This document shows, in pieces, positions 8,106-15,893 of a DNA stretch of 30,249 bases. A model generated the notes under the pieces. It made no database searches. It was not told the DNA's origin and saw only the letters and a list, made by a program, of their open reading frames with translations. This DNA comes from a virus. Location of the stretch: IMG/VR virus record IMGVR_UViG_3300008952_000213, positions 1 to 30,249 of that record, one strand, 5' to 3'. Within the stretch, counting starts at the first letter, position 1; each line of letters starts with the position of its first letter. The position numbers and the translations under genes are program-made.

Positions 8106-8144
8106 GAGGGGCGGGGTCTTCATTGACCTCGCCCCTCTTCTTTG
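8106..8144 (+). terminator. Rho-independent terminator after the major capsid gene
   Basis: A 13-base-pair stem (8106-8118 with 8125-8137, GAGGGGCGGGGTC/GACCTCGCCCCTC, one G-U pair) with a six-base loop is followed by TTCTTT. It sits 31 bases after the capsid stop and just before the FII-like gene. It probably reduces or partly stops read-through from the heavily expressed head genes. Confidence 0.85.
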
Positions 8145-8153
8145 GGGGTGTGC

Positions 8154-8468
8154 ATGGGTTGGACTGATCTGGCGGGCCGCATTCACTATGCCGGCCAAAA
8201 GGTTTTCGGCGAGACCGTTGTATTCACACCATCGGGTGATTCACCGCAGACCGTGACCGGCATCTTTGATGCCGAGTTCACCTATCAAGAGATGATCGGT
8301 GAAACGGTGGTCGAGACCAGTCGCCCGAGAATGATTCTCCGGGCGTCGGACATCACCGGCACGCCAGCTCGCGCCGACGCAATCAATGTCCGCTCAACGG
8401 ACTACACGATCATTGAGATCCACCCTGACGGTCAGGGTGACCTTGAGATGATCTTGGAGAAGGCGTAG
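8154..8468 (+). CDS. Head-tail joining protein (lambda gpFII-like)
   Basis: This is a protein of about 104 residues with the FII-type pattern: a short N-terminal segment (MGWTDLAGRIHYAGQKVFGE), then a beta-rich body (VVFTPSGD ... TVTGIFDAEF) and a C-terminal strand pair (TDYTIIEIHPDGQGDLEMILEK). In lambda, gpFII (117 residues) adds to gpW and makes the site to which the finished tail attaches. The frame also allows TTG 8142 and GTG 8148, but ATG 8154 has a GGGGG run about five bases upstream and gives the family-like beginning. The next gene begins two bases after the stop. A counterpart of lambda FI is not seen. Confidence 0.8.
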   Translation: MGWTDLAGRIHYAGQKVFGETVVFTPSGDSPQTVTGIFDAEFTYQEMIGETVVETSRPRMILRASDITGTPARADAINVRSTDYTIIEIHPDGQGDLEMILEKA

Positions 8469-8470
8469 GC

Positions 8471-8911
8471 ATGGCGGGAATCCACGTTAGGAATCGGATC
8501 CTCGCCGAGGTGAAGGCTCATCTGATGAACCTCCCGACGACCGGGGTCAACGTCTTCGACGACCCTGCGGAAGCAGTCTCGGATGAGAGCCTGCCTGGGA
8601 TCGTCATTGAGCCTGGACGCGAGAGCACGGAGTCACTCGGTGAAATAGGTGAACCCGATGCAGGGTACATCCAAGACCGGGCACTGACCGTGAACGTGAC
8701 TGCGATTGCGAAGAGCATTGCTCAACGCGACCAGTCCGCAACAGAGATTGAAGAGGCCATTTTGTCGTCGTCGATTGGTGTCAACCGGAAGCTAGATGCG
8801 ACCGACTTTGATGCTTCGGCCGACGGCAACACTCGCCTTTGGGTCTGCGCTCTCAGCTTTGAGATCCAGTACCTGACGGAAAGCAAATACCCGCGACACG
8901 CAGTTCGATAG
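8471..8911 (+). CDS. Tail terminator / minor tail protein U-like
   Basis: This 146-residue protein has the gpU pattern: an N-terminal helix (HVRNRILAEVKAHLMNL), a strand with VFDDP, then LPGIVIEPGRE, the central RALTVNVTAIAK strand, a helix (SATEIEEAILSS) and a C-terminal strand pair (LWVCALSFEIQYLT). gpU (131 residues in lambda) forms a hexameric ring that stops tail tube growth and joins the tail to the head. The position between the FII-like gene and the tube genes fits. A strong terminator follows its stop by 22 bases. Assignment is by pattern and context. Confidence 0.78.
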   Translation: MAGIHVRNRILAEVKAHLMNLPTTGVNVFDDPAEAVSDESLPGIVIEPGRESTESLGEIGEPDAGYIQDRALTVNVTAIAKSIAQRDQSATEIEEAILSSSIGVNRKLDATDFDASADGNTRLWVCALSFEIQYLTESKYPRHAVR

Positions 8912-8933
8912 CGACGTCGCTTATCCGCACATG

Positions 8934-8968
8934 GGCCGGAGCCGCCTTCGGGTGGTTCTGGCCTTTTT
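8934..8968 (+). terminator. Rho-independent terminator with a UUCG tetraloop
   Basis: A 13-base-pair stem (8934-8946 with 8951-8963, including three G-U pairs) is closed by the very stable UUCG loop and followed by five Ts (8964-8968). It lies between the U-like gene and the first tail tube gene and separates head-completion genes from tail genes. No obvious promoter consensus was seen between it and 9010. Confidence 0.9.
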
Positions 8969-9009
8969 GCGTTCACTTGCCGGGAACCCGGCATGAGGGA
9001 GAGAAAATC

Positions 9010-9441
9010 ATGGCAACCGGAGTTCTCGTCAAAGGGACCAAGGTTTACCGGGCACCGGAAGGCACCACAACTTGGGCGGCGATTGACAACTTGGGGTCGA
9101 TCACGGGTCCAAATGCCACGGGCGACCACATCGATGTGACCAACCAAGATTCAACCGACAAGACGCGACAGTGGCTACCTGGGCTGGTGAATCCTGGGTC
9201 GATCAGTTTTTCTTGTAACTACGATCCCACAGACAACACTGGCGTAGCTACCCACAACCAACTTCTTGCCGACTCCAGTGCAGGGACTCTGTTGGAGTGG
9301 AAGCTCGAGTTTGCGAGTGGGTCCGACGCGATGACGTTCCCTGGTGTCGTGACGAAGGCAGAGTTGAGTGCGCCAGTTGACGGTGCGTTGATGCTCGACG
9401 TCGAGATCACGATTACCGGAGCAATCACCTGGCCCACTTGA
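9010..9441 (+). CDS. Tail tube protein, copy 1 (gpV-like)
   Basis: This is a 143-residue protein of the phage tail tube family, the stacked-ring subunit of the non-contractile tail. It shows the pattern GTKVYRAPEG...WAAIDNLGSITGPNATGDHIDVTNQD, then a SISFSCNYDPTDN strand, FPGVVTKAELSAPVDG and the terminal ITITGAITWPT. It is the shortest of three tandem paralogs and the most divergent in its loops. ATG 9010 follows GAGGGAGAGAAA and is preferred over an upstream in-frame ATG at 8977 that overlaps the area after the terminator. Whether this or copy 2 is the main tube protein cannot be decided from sequence alone. Confidence 0.85.
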   Translation: MATGVLVKGTKVYRAPEGTTTWAAIDNLGSITGPNATGDHIDVTNQDSTDKTRQWLPGLVNPGSISFSCNYDPTDNTGVATHNQLLADSSAGTLLEWKLEFASGSDAMTFPGVVTKAELSAPVDGALMLDVEITITGAITWPT

Positions 9442-9517
9442 TCCGCGTTTAGTCACGCGGGTGGAAGTATTCAAAACACACGACCGACATCGGCCTGTGT
9501 GAGAAAGGGAAATACCT

Positions 9518-9976
9518 ATGGCAACCGTAGCTTGGTTTGGCAAGGGAACAAAATTGCAACGCGACACGGGCGCAGGGAGTGCGTTTACCGACATTGCAAA
9601 TATCACATCGATCAGCGGTCCAAGTGCTACTTCAGACCAGATCGACATCACTTCGCACAACACCACTACGAGATTCCGCGAGACGATTGGCGGGCTGCAA
9701 GATGGTGGAGAGGTCAACGCATCGGTCAATTACGATCCGACTGTGGTGTATAATTCAGGCGATCCCACCACCGACAGCACAGGTCATAACCGATTGATGC
9801 AGGACTTGGAAGACGGAACGGAGGACAACTACAAAATCATCTTCCCCGATTCCAGCAACCATGAGGTTTTGTTTCCGGGCGTCGTATCCAGTGTGTCCTT
9901 GAATTCTCCGATTGATGGAGTTCACACCATGGACATCACCATCAAGATCGTTGGAACGATAACCTGGCCTACTTGA
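9518..9976 (+). CDS. Tail tube protein, copy 2 (gpV-like)
   Basis: This 152-residue paralog of copy 1 reads GTKLQRDTGAGSAFTDIANI, then TSISGPSATSDQIDITSHN, RFRETIGGLQDGGEVNASVN, a middle loop with YNSGDPTTDST, and FPGVVSSVSLNSPIDG before the ITIKIVGTITWPT end. It is clearly closer to copy 3 than to copy 1 (TSI.GPS.S.DQIDITSHN.T.RFRE is shared). The ribosome-binding site AAAGGGA stands about eight bases before the ATG. It is separated from copy 1 by 76 non-coding bases holding two short hairpins without T-runs. It probably forms part of the tube or a tube-tip ring. Confidence 0.85.
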   Translation: MATVAWFGKGTKLQRDTGAGSAFTDIANITSISGPSATSDQIDITSHNTTTRFRETIGGLQDGGEVNASVNYDPTVVYNSGDPTTDSTGHNRLMQDLEDGTEDNYKIIFPDSSNHEVLFPGVVSSVSLNSPIDGVHTMDITIKIVGTITWPT

Positions 9977-9990
9977 TAGAGAGGTGAAGT

Positions 9991-10746
9991 ATGGCAATTA
10001 AGGCCAAATTCGCGAAAGGCACACTCCTGCAACGTCAGTGGCCGGTTGCTGGTGTCCGAATCGAAGCACAGGAGAACAGCTCCGCGTCGTCTCTTTTGGT
10101 TGTAAACGCAGATGCCCCAAATTTCGATATTGGCGATCTCGTCCACTATTACGCTAGTACCCAGACAGGGCAGGGTGATATCGTGCAAAATATCGTCTCG
10201 GGGAAAACAGCGGGCGCGACGCACACCACGCTAGATATGGAGTACACCCATAAAACCGTAGTGCAATCCTCATTGACCGCGGATGATGGGAAACTCTGGT
10301 ACTACGACTACGAAGACATTGGCAACGTCACTTCTATCACGGGTCCGTCCCCATCAACAGACCAAATCGACATAACCTCGCACAACGCGACAAGTCGTTT
10401 TAGGGAATCATTCCCTGGTGGTGGGTTGCTTGAAAGCGGGGAACTTCAAGTCTCCTTAAACTACGACCCAGGACTGGTGGGTAGCACGTTTGCGGATAAC
10501 GACTACTACTACAAAAACAAGAATGACTTCAATGATCTAGTGTCGGAACTAGATCAAACAAATAAATACGTCGATTGGAACTGGGACGTAGTTTCGCCAC
10601 GTTGGAGGTTGAACTTTCCTGGCACCCCAAAGAATGTGGCTTTCAATGGCCGCATCACAGGGGCTGTCTTCGGAGCACCAATCGACGGGGTACATAACAT
10701 CGACCTAACAATTAAAGTTGACGGCGACATCACCTGGCCGACGTAG
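9991..10746 (+). CDS. Tail tube protein, copy 3, with inserted beta domain
   Basis: This 251-residue paralog has the same start (KGTLLQRQ), core (SITGPSPSTDQIDITSHN, near 113-130) and end (GVHNIDLTIKVDGDITWPT), but carries about 90 extra residues between residues 15 and 106 and about ten more in the C-terminal half. The insert contains NFDIGDLVHYYAS and VQNIVSGKTAGATHTTLDMEY, a beta-like segment similar in style to inserts in other tail proteins of this phage. The ATG follows GAGAGGTGA, 14 bases after the stop of copy 2. The insert probably projects from the tube as a surface decoration or marks a special ring. This is inference from where the alignment breaks. Confidence 0.82.
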   Translation: MAIKAKFAKGTLLQRQWPVAGVRIEAQENSSASSLLVVNADAPNFDIGDLVHYYASTQTGQGDIVQNIVSGKTAGATHTTLDMEYTHKTVVQSSLTADDGKLWYYDYEDIGNVTSITGPSPSTDQIDITSHNATSRFRESFPGGGLLESGELQVSLNYDPGLVGSTFADNDYYYKNKNDFNDLVSELDQTNKYVDWNWDVVSPRWRLNFPGTPKNVAFNGRITGAVFGAPIDGVHNIDLTIKVDGDITWPT

Positions 10747-10770
10747 GCCAACAAGGAGAACAAGCAAAGC

Positions 10771-11205
10771 ATGGCAGCAGCAAACGGGACTTACGCGACA
10801 CGCGATCAAATCCTCTCAGCGGACGACCTGGGTTACGAAGACTTGGTTGTGCCGGAATGGGATGGTGCAATGGTCCGTATCCGTGAACTCACGGGCACGG
10901 AGCGCGGCGTCTTTGAGAAGTCGATCTCAAAGGTGTCGAACAATGCCGACGGCACGACGAATGTCGAACTCGAGGCGCAGAATCTCCGGGTGCAGCTTTG
11001 TGCGCTCACGATGGTGGACGGTGAAGGCAAGCGACTCTTTGCCGACCATGAAGTGCATCGCCTGGGCGAGAAGAGTGCCAAGGCACTCCAGCGGGTATTC
11101 GACGTATCCGCGAAACTGTCTGGAATCTCCGACGACTCCGTGGAGGATGCCGTGGGGGAATCCGAAGCCATCCCGAGCGACGAGTCACCCTCGCCCTCTG
11201 CCTAG
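10771..11205 (+). CDS. Tail assembly chaperone (gpG-like)
   Basis: This 144-residue protein has the gpG pattern: MAAANGTYATRDQIL, then a beta-rich segment (VVPEWDGAMVRIRELTGTERG), a helical middle (LRVQLCALTMVDGEGKRLF) and an acidic Ser/Pro-rich end (ESEAIPSDESPSPSA). In lambda, gpG and gpGT coat the tape measure during tail assembly and are absent from the mature virion. The gene begins 24 bases after copy 3 of the tube gene, with AAGGAG upstream of the ATG, and lies directly before the T frame and the tape measure, as in lambda. A probable -1 frameshift site lies at 11154-11160, 45 bases before the stop. Confidence 0.8.
   Translation: MAAANGTYATRDQILSADDLGYEDLVVPEWDGAMVRIRELTGTERGVFEKSISKVSNNADGTTNVELEAQNLRVQLCALTMVDGEGKRLFADHEVHRLGEKSAKALQRVFDVSAKLSGISDDSVEDAVGESEAIPSDESPSPSA
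11154..11160 (+). promoter_or_regulatory. Probable -1 ribosomal frameshift site (G GGG GAA)
   Basis: The gene G codons here read GTG GGG GAA, giving the heptamer G GGG GAA with five consecutive Gs (11154-11158). The -1 frame is open from 11052 (after a TGA at 11049) to the T-frame stop at 11498. It encodes the expected gpT sequence without a good start of its own, so slippage is required somewhere in 11052-11205. A -1 shift re-pairs tRNA-Gly on GGG and tRNA-Glu on GGA with one wobble. No better X XXY YYZ heptamer was found in the open interval. Confidence 0.7.
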
Positions 11206-11498
11206 CCCTGGGCATTCCGTCGAAGCGCGAGCTGTATGCGCGCTTGACCTCGTCGGAGATCACCGAGTGGCTCGCGTTTTATGCCGTGGACCCTTGGGAT
11301 GGCGAACGGAAGTACGACCTCCCGGCCGGGATCGTGGCTTGCACGATTGCAAACGCGAACCGTGGGAAAGAAGGCAAGGCATTTCAGCCGAAGGACTTCA
11401 TGCCGAAGTTCGGTGTGACGCAGGAAGAGAATGACGGGGGACAGTCCGTGGAAGAGCAGATCGCTATTCTGAAAGCCATGACTGGCGGGGGCAGGTAG
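11157..11498 (+). CDS. Tail assembly chaperone frameshift extension (gpGT-like, T domain)
   Basis: This -1 frame continues gene G. After the shift it reads through a basic linker into LALCLALGIPSKRELYARL, then SSEITEWLAFYAVDPWDGE and ACTIANANRGKEGK, ending FQPKDFMPKFG and a Gln/Glu-rich tail. These are the hallmarks of DUF4035/gpT, which binds the tube protein and helps its polymerisation on the tape measure. The only in-frame start-like codon near the conserved part is TTG 11244, with no ribosome-binding site, so production by frameshifting as a G-T fusion of about 242 residues (10771 to 11498) is much more likely. It ends five bases before the tape measure gene. Confidence 0.8.
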   Translation, partial: GIRSHPERRVTLALCLALGIPSKRELYARLTSSEITEWLAFYAVDPWDGERKYDLPAGIVACTIANANRGKEGKAFQPKDFMPKFGVTQEENDGGQSVEEQIAILKAMTGGGR

Positions 11499-11502
11499 GT
11501 AG

Positions 11503-14500
11503 ATGGCGCTCCGCGACCGCATAGTCGTCAAACTGGGCCTAGACCCCGATCAATTCAATCGTCAACTGAAGACGACTGAGCGCAGGCTGAAGAATACTGC
11601 CCGTGGTCTCGAGTCATGGGGACGCAAGGCGAGTATGGTGTCTCTGCCGATTGCCGCTGCGGGGGGCGCCGCAATTAAGGTCGCTACGGACTACGAAGCG
11701 TCCTTGACGAAGATCAAAACCCTAGTGGGCATAAACGCGAAACAGGTTGATGACTGGGGCAAGCAGATCCTAGAGAAGTCAGGCGATCTCGGTCGCGGCC
11801 CCAATGAACTCGCAGAGGCTCTGTTCTTTGTGACATCCGCCGGCCTGCGATCCGCAGCGGCGCTCGACGTTGTGGAGATGTCCGCGAAGGCATCAGTCGT
11901 CGGGTTGGGTAACACAGCAATCGTTGCGAAGTTGGTTGTCTCTGCGATGCAGGCTTATTCAAAGTCTAACCTGACCGCAAAGGATTCAGTCGATGCCCTA
12001 ATGGCAACCGTTCGATTCGGCAATATCGAGTCCGAAGAGTTGGCCGGGTCGATGGGCCGCGTGATGGGTATCGCCGCAGAAATGGGCGTGTCCATCCAAG
12101 AGGCTGGCGCCTTTGTTGCGACTTACACCAGAGTCGGCGTTGATGCCAATATCGCCACGACCGCACTACGCGCCACGCTTTCAATGCTCCTCGGCCCCGG
12201 CGACCAGGCAAGGCAAATCCTACAGAGGCTAGGGCTCACAGTCGAGGAGATGCACGCAAGGATACGGGATGACGGACTAGCCAAGACGCTTGTCAATATC
12301 GCCAACGCAACCGACATAAACGCAATCGCGCTGGACGAGCTCATACCTAATATCCGAGCGTTGGCGGGTGTATTGGCAGTCGCCAAGTCGCAGGGCGAGG
12401 TGTATCTGGACATCGCTGGGAAGATGGCACGGGGTGAGGTGTCTACGCAGGAGGAGTTTGAGAGGACTCGGAAGACGGCGAAGTTCATGTTTTCGTCACT
12501 CGTTGCGGAGATAGAGGTTTTTGCGACAAAGGTGGGTTCGCTATTCCTGCCTAGGGTCGTAGCGATTGTGACTGGTCTGATAGAGTGGGCCAAACAGTTG
12601 TCTAAGACTTCAGACGAGACCAAAGAATGGATTGTTGCGGTCGGGGCAGGCTTGGCAGTGATGGGGCCATTTGCGTTGGCGTTGGGTGCCGTCATCCACG
12701 TTATCACTCCGGTCGTGATAGGGCTAAAGGCCATGACTCTTGGTCTGTTGAGTTTTACAGGGGCGACTGCTCTGGCAACCAAGGCTGTGGTCATATTACG
12801 GGCGTCTATGATTGGAACCGCCGCCGCCACAGCCGCCGCATGGGCTAAACCAGTGGCAGTTATTCTTGCGATTGTTGGCGCTGCGGTAATCGTCAGATCA
12901 GCGTTTTCCGAGTTGCTTATGCAATCCAATTCGCAAACCGAGGCTATGAGAAAAGACTGGGGGACCGTAGGTAGGGTTTTCTCCTGGCTTAGTATCAAAC
13001 TCCAACAACTCGGAATCGACGCAGTGATCGCGTCTCTTCATTTCGGCAAGATTGGGATTGCTATTGCGGGTCTTGTGCGTGGACGTAAGTGGGCCGACCA
13101 CCAAATAAAGAACATCGATCTCGTTATTGCCGGACTGGAAGAGACTAGGCTCGGGTTGATGAAGACCCATGAAGAGTTCTACAAGTTCCAGGCAATGTGG
13201 AAAGACGCAAGGGCGACCGCACAAACAGGCAGTTTGATCGACCTTACCCTCAACTACGGAGACGGCGCACCAGAGCGGGACTTGATGGCAAGGGTCGAGG
13301 AGTTGCAAGAGCAAGCAGATCAACTGGTCGCCAGTTTTGGTAGCGATCTTGGGCTTGCCGCAGCTTCAGACGGTGGGAAAAAGGCACTTGAGTCACTAAT
13401 GAAGGAGTTTCAGTCGATAACAACTGCGACAGAAGATGCCTTTGCCTTCTCCGATCTCGACAAGGAAATCCTACAACTAGAACGAATCGGCGAGAGAGTC
13501 GGAGATGCGTTCGACTCGCTATCAAAGACACCGGAAGGACTGATTAAACTTGCCGCAGTATTCAAGAAACTCCCACTAGAAAACTTCCTTAATACTGACG
13601 ACCTCGCGTCTAGTCGTGCGGAGTTGATCAACTTCTTCCAGAATTATCTCTCGCTTCAGTTCCAGGCAACGGATGCAGCCAATGAGTACGCTGATGCGAT
13701 CTCCCGTGCGGATAACGCATCAAGCGGAATCCGGTCCATGTTTGAGGGGTCAAAGAAGTCTCTTGAAGATTTCCTTGCGGTGACCGAGGTCGAGAAGTTT
13801 GAGAAGAGTATGAGGCGTGCCCGATCCGAGTTTTCCGGGTACGTTAAGGAACTCAACAAGACAGAGGAGGGACGTCAGAAAATAGAGGATCTAAAGGTTT
13901 CGCTGGGAAGGGCTGGCATCTCAGCATCTCAGTTGGGCGAAGAGATATTTGCTGCGATGAGTAAGGCGAACCCAGCGATAGTCACTGCAACGTCGATGGT
14001 GAGGCAGTTGCAGAGAGACATCGAGGACGCCGCAGCGAAGACGCCCGAGGCAATACTTGATCTCAAGGTTTCGCGTGGCGAATCCGACTTTAGGGATGCA
14101 TTGGCTGGACTCCAGGGTGGTGGACACACGGAAACCCTAGAAGCACTTCGGAAGTCCATAGGTGCGGTAACGACCGAGACCGAAGACATGGTATCGGCCT
14201 ACGGAGCCTGGTTGCGACAGATGGAAGCGGACTCAATAAACGTCAAGATCATAGACGATCTACGCGGCAAGTTCTCAGAGCTTGAGAAATCCATTAGTGA
14301 ATCGCTCGCGACGACTGATGCAGAGAAGTTCGCGAGGCGAGTCAAGGAAAGTGCCGATGAGGTGGAAGTACTTGCCAATAAATTCTCCAAGGTAGACGAG
14401 GCAGGGTTCGTTAAGGTTGCGATGGAGATCCTGAAGCTCAAGGGGGAAACAATATCGGCGACGGAAGCAGTCAGATTGCTCGGTGAGGCGATGACCGATG

Positions 14501-15501
14501 GCATGAATCAGATGCACCCATCGATCCAGTCCGCAATCGGCATGGTAGATGCCATGAAAAATAAACTGGCCGAGGCGAACGCAACCTCTGACCTTGAGAA
14601 GTTGGAACTGGCCGTCAACAAGGGCGCTAGCGCATTCCGAAAACTCGTTGATTCCATCCCCGACAACAATGCCGGGAGGGACGCTCTCAATGCGTTGAAG
14701 GTGTCACTCGGGACCGCCACCACTGATTCGGGCGAACTTGCGGAGGCTTATTCAGCCATGATCCGCAGCATGGAAGAGGACTCAAAAACCTTCAAGATCA
14801 ACGTCGGCGAGATGCTTGCGGGTTCGATGACCCAGGTATTCACCGGGATCGCACGCGGCACCCGAGAGGCGAAGGACATCCTGAAGGGGTTCCAAGACTT
14901 CACGATCAACGTCTTCGGCCAGATGTTCTCTGAGATGCTCAAGTCGAAGTTGGACTTCGATGCGGTGTGGGAAAAGAACTGGCTCGAGGACATCCCTGGT
15001 GCGGTCAAATCTGGGATGAAGTCTGTGGGGGAATTCGTTCTACAGACAATGCAACTCGTAGTCAATGCGATAGGTGCCGGATTGGGTCTAGATTGGAACT
15101 TTGGTGGTGGGTTAACCGCACCGGCCGGTACAGCGGCTAGGGTTGATGCCAGTGCGGCTGCCGGCGGGCCGACGATGGAACTGGCAACCGGAGGAATAAC
15201 CACCGGGCCGAGGCTTGCCATGGTCGGCGACAACCCGTCAGGCACCGAGGCGATCATACCCCTGGAGCGATGGAAAGAGGTGATGGGCGGTGCGGGTGGT
15301 GGTGGTGGCACGCAAGTCGTCATCCACGCGCCGACTGCGCTGATGAGCCAGAAGCGCAAGCAGGACTCTCAGGGCCGCGAGATGCTGGAGTTCATCTTTG
15401 AGGGTGCCAAGGGTGCGGTGGCGCAGGACATCATGCAGGGTGGCGAAGTCTCGCAGGCCATGTCGGCGGCATTCGGCGCCAAACGCGGAGGTGGTCGCTG
15501 A
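11503..15501 (+). CDS. Tail tape measure protein (TP901-type core)
   Basis: This 1332-residue protein fixes tail length and is expected to pass into the host membrane at infection. The N-terminus reads VVKLGLDPDQFNRQLKTTER, then helical segments with a TP901-type core: ATDYEASLTKIKTLVG, GDLGRGPNELAEALFFVTSAG, VRFGNIESEELAGSMGRV and LGPGDQARQILQRLGL. Residues about 375-468 are hydrophobic (two or three possible membrane spans, e.g. WIVAVGAGLAVMGPFALALG). Residues about 761-1098 contain about four repeats of 86-91 residues. The C-terminus has LATGGITTGPRLAMVGDNPSGTEAIIPL style, typical of tape measures. A GGGGGCAGGTAGG run stands upstream of the ATG. It directly follows the chaperone genes and its stop overlaps the next ATG. 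Confidence 0.93.
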   Translation: MALRDRIVVKLGLDPDQFNRQLKTTERRLKNTARGLESWGRKASMVSLPIAAAGGAAIKVATDYEASLTKIKTLVGINAKQVDDWGKQILEKSGDLGRGPNELAEALFFVTSAGLRSAAALDVVEMSAKASVVGLGNTAIVAKLVVSAMQAYSKSNLTAKDSVDALMATVRFGNIESEELAGSMGRVMGIAAEMGVSIQEAGAFVATYTRVGVDANIATTALRATLSMLLGPGDQARQILQRLGLTVEEMHARIRDDGLAKTLVNIANATDINAIALDELIPNIRALAGVLAVAKSQGEVYLDIAGKMARGEVSTQEEFERTRKTAKFMFSSLVAEIEVFATKVGSLFLPRVVAIVTGLIEWAKQLSKTSDETKEWIVAVGAGLAVMGPFALALGAVIHVITPVVIGLKAMTLGLLSFTGATALATKAVVILRASMIGTAAATAAAWAKPVAVILAIVGAAVIVRSAFSELLMQSNSQTEAMRKDWGTVGRVFSWLSIKLQQLGIDAVIASLHFGKIGIAIAGLVRGRKWADHQIKNIDLVIAGLEETRLGLMKTHEEFYKFQAMWKDARATAQTGSLIDLTLNYGDGAPERDLMARVEELQEQADQLVASFGSDLGLAAASDGGKKALESLMKEFQSITTATEDAFAFSDLDKEILQLERIGERVGDAFDSLSKTPEGLIKLAAVFKKLPLENFLNTDDLASSRAELINFFQNYLSLQFQATDAANEYADAISRADNASSGIRSMFEGSKKSLEDFLAVTEVEKFEKSMRRARSEFSGYVKELNKTEEGRQKIEDLKVSLGRAGISASQLGEEIFAAMSKANPAIVTATSMVRQLQRDIEDAAAKTPEAILDLKVSRGESDFRDALAGLQGGGHTETLEALRKSIGAVTTETEDMVSAYGAWLRQMEADSINVKIIDDLRGKFSELEKSISESLATTDAEKFARRVKESADEVEVLANKFSKVDEAGFVKVAMEILKLKGETISATEAVRLLGEAMTDGMNQMHPSIQSAIGMVDAMKNKLAEANATSDLEKLELAVNKGASAFRKLVDSIPDNNAGRDALNALKVSLGTATTDSGELAEAYSAMIRSMEEDSKTFKINVGEMLAGSMTQVFTGIARGTREAKDILKGFQDFTINVFGQMFSEMLKSKLDFDAVWEKNWLEDIPGAVKSGMKSVGEFVLQTMQLVVNAIGAGLGLDWNFGGGLTAPAGTAARVDASAAAGGPTMELATGGITTGPRLAMVGDNPSGTEAIIPLERWKEVMGGAGGGGGTQVVIHAPTALMSQKRKQDSQGREMLEFIFEGAKGAVAQDIMQGGEVSQAMSAAFGAKRGGGR
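13783..14800 (+). repeat. About four tandem protein-level repeats in the tape measure gene
   Basis: Repeats begin at about 13783, 14041, 14311 and 14584 (residues 761, 847, 937 and 1028), giving spacings of 86, 90 and 91 residues; the fourth is shorter, ending near residue 1098. Shared signals include 'E.K', 'L..LK.S.G....' and 'A....M..M..' patterns, for example DLKVSLGRAG, EALRKSIGAV, EILKLKGETI and NALKVSLGTA at equivalent places. Variation is high, so these are old duplications. They likely set tail length in steps. Confidence 0.65.
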
Positions 15502-15893
15502 TGGCCTGGCCCGGAACCCTCCCAGAATATATGCCGATTGAGACGCAGGAGTCGGCCGACGACAACGTCATCAAAACCGAGATGGACATGGGGCCGCGCA
15601 AGGTTAGGCGACGGTTCACAGCTCTAGTCCGGTTCCTCGACCCACCGCCGGATCGATACATCTTCACCGAGGCCCAGAAGGATACGTTGCTGACGTTCCA
15701 CGACACGACGCTGAAGCACGGGTCACTCTCTTTCAATTGGGTGTCGAATGGCCCGACGAAAGAATTCGACGGTGTAACGACGGCGACAAGTTTCCGCTTC
15801 GACGGGCGCCCCGAGGTTAAGCTGATCGTGACTGGGTCGAGTAGCGCGAATCGTCTCTACCGAGTTTCGATGCGGCTGGAGATCCTTCCGTAA
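15501..15893 (+). CDS. Minor tail protein, gpM-like
   Basis: This 130-residue protein fits the small minor tail protein of this class: an N-terminus with PEYMPIETQESADDNVIKTEMDMGPRKVRRRFTALVR, a middle with FTEAQKDTLLTFHDTTLKHGSLSFNW, and a C-terminal strand ending YRVSMRLEILP. Proteins of this pattern lie directly after the tape measure, before an L-like protein, and form part of the distal tail ring to which the tube and hub attach. Lambda gpM has 109 residues. It overlaps the tape measure stop by one base and the next gene by one base, indicating tight coupling. Assignment is by pattern and place. Confidence 0.75.
   Translation: MAWPGTLPEYMPIETQESADDNVIKTEMDMGPRKVRRRFTALVRFLDPPPDRYIFTEAQKDTLLTFHDTTLKHGSLSFNWVSNGPTKEFDGVTTATSFRFDGRPEVKLIVTGSSSANRLYRVSMRLEILP

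Noticed and set aside
9443-9460. Perfect six-base-pair hairpin (CCGCGT/ACGCGG) after tube copy 1
   Set aside because: It is not followed by a T-run, so I do not call it a terminator.
9477-9501. Short CACAC/GTGTG hairpin with CCGA/TCGG inner arms before tube copy 2
   Set aside because: The stem is weak with a tight inner loop and no T-run; it may be chance.
9746-9755. TATAAT-like sequence inside tube copy 2
   Set aside because: It lies in a coding region and no matching -35 box at the right spacing was seen.
10718-11434. Open frame of 238 codons on the + strand across the G/T region
   Set aside because: It is in neither the G frame nor the -1 frame, its sequence is Arg/Ser-rich shadow-like, and it would overlap both chaperone reading frames.
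12123-12998. Long minus-strand open frame (291 codons) inside the tape measure gene
   Set aside because: It lies entirely antisense to a confidently identified gene, has low-complexity Ala/Ser/Ile/Thr composition and no ribosome-binding site or family pattern.
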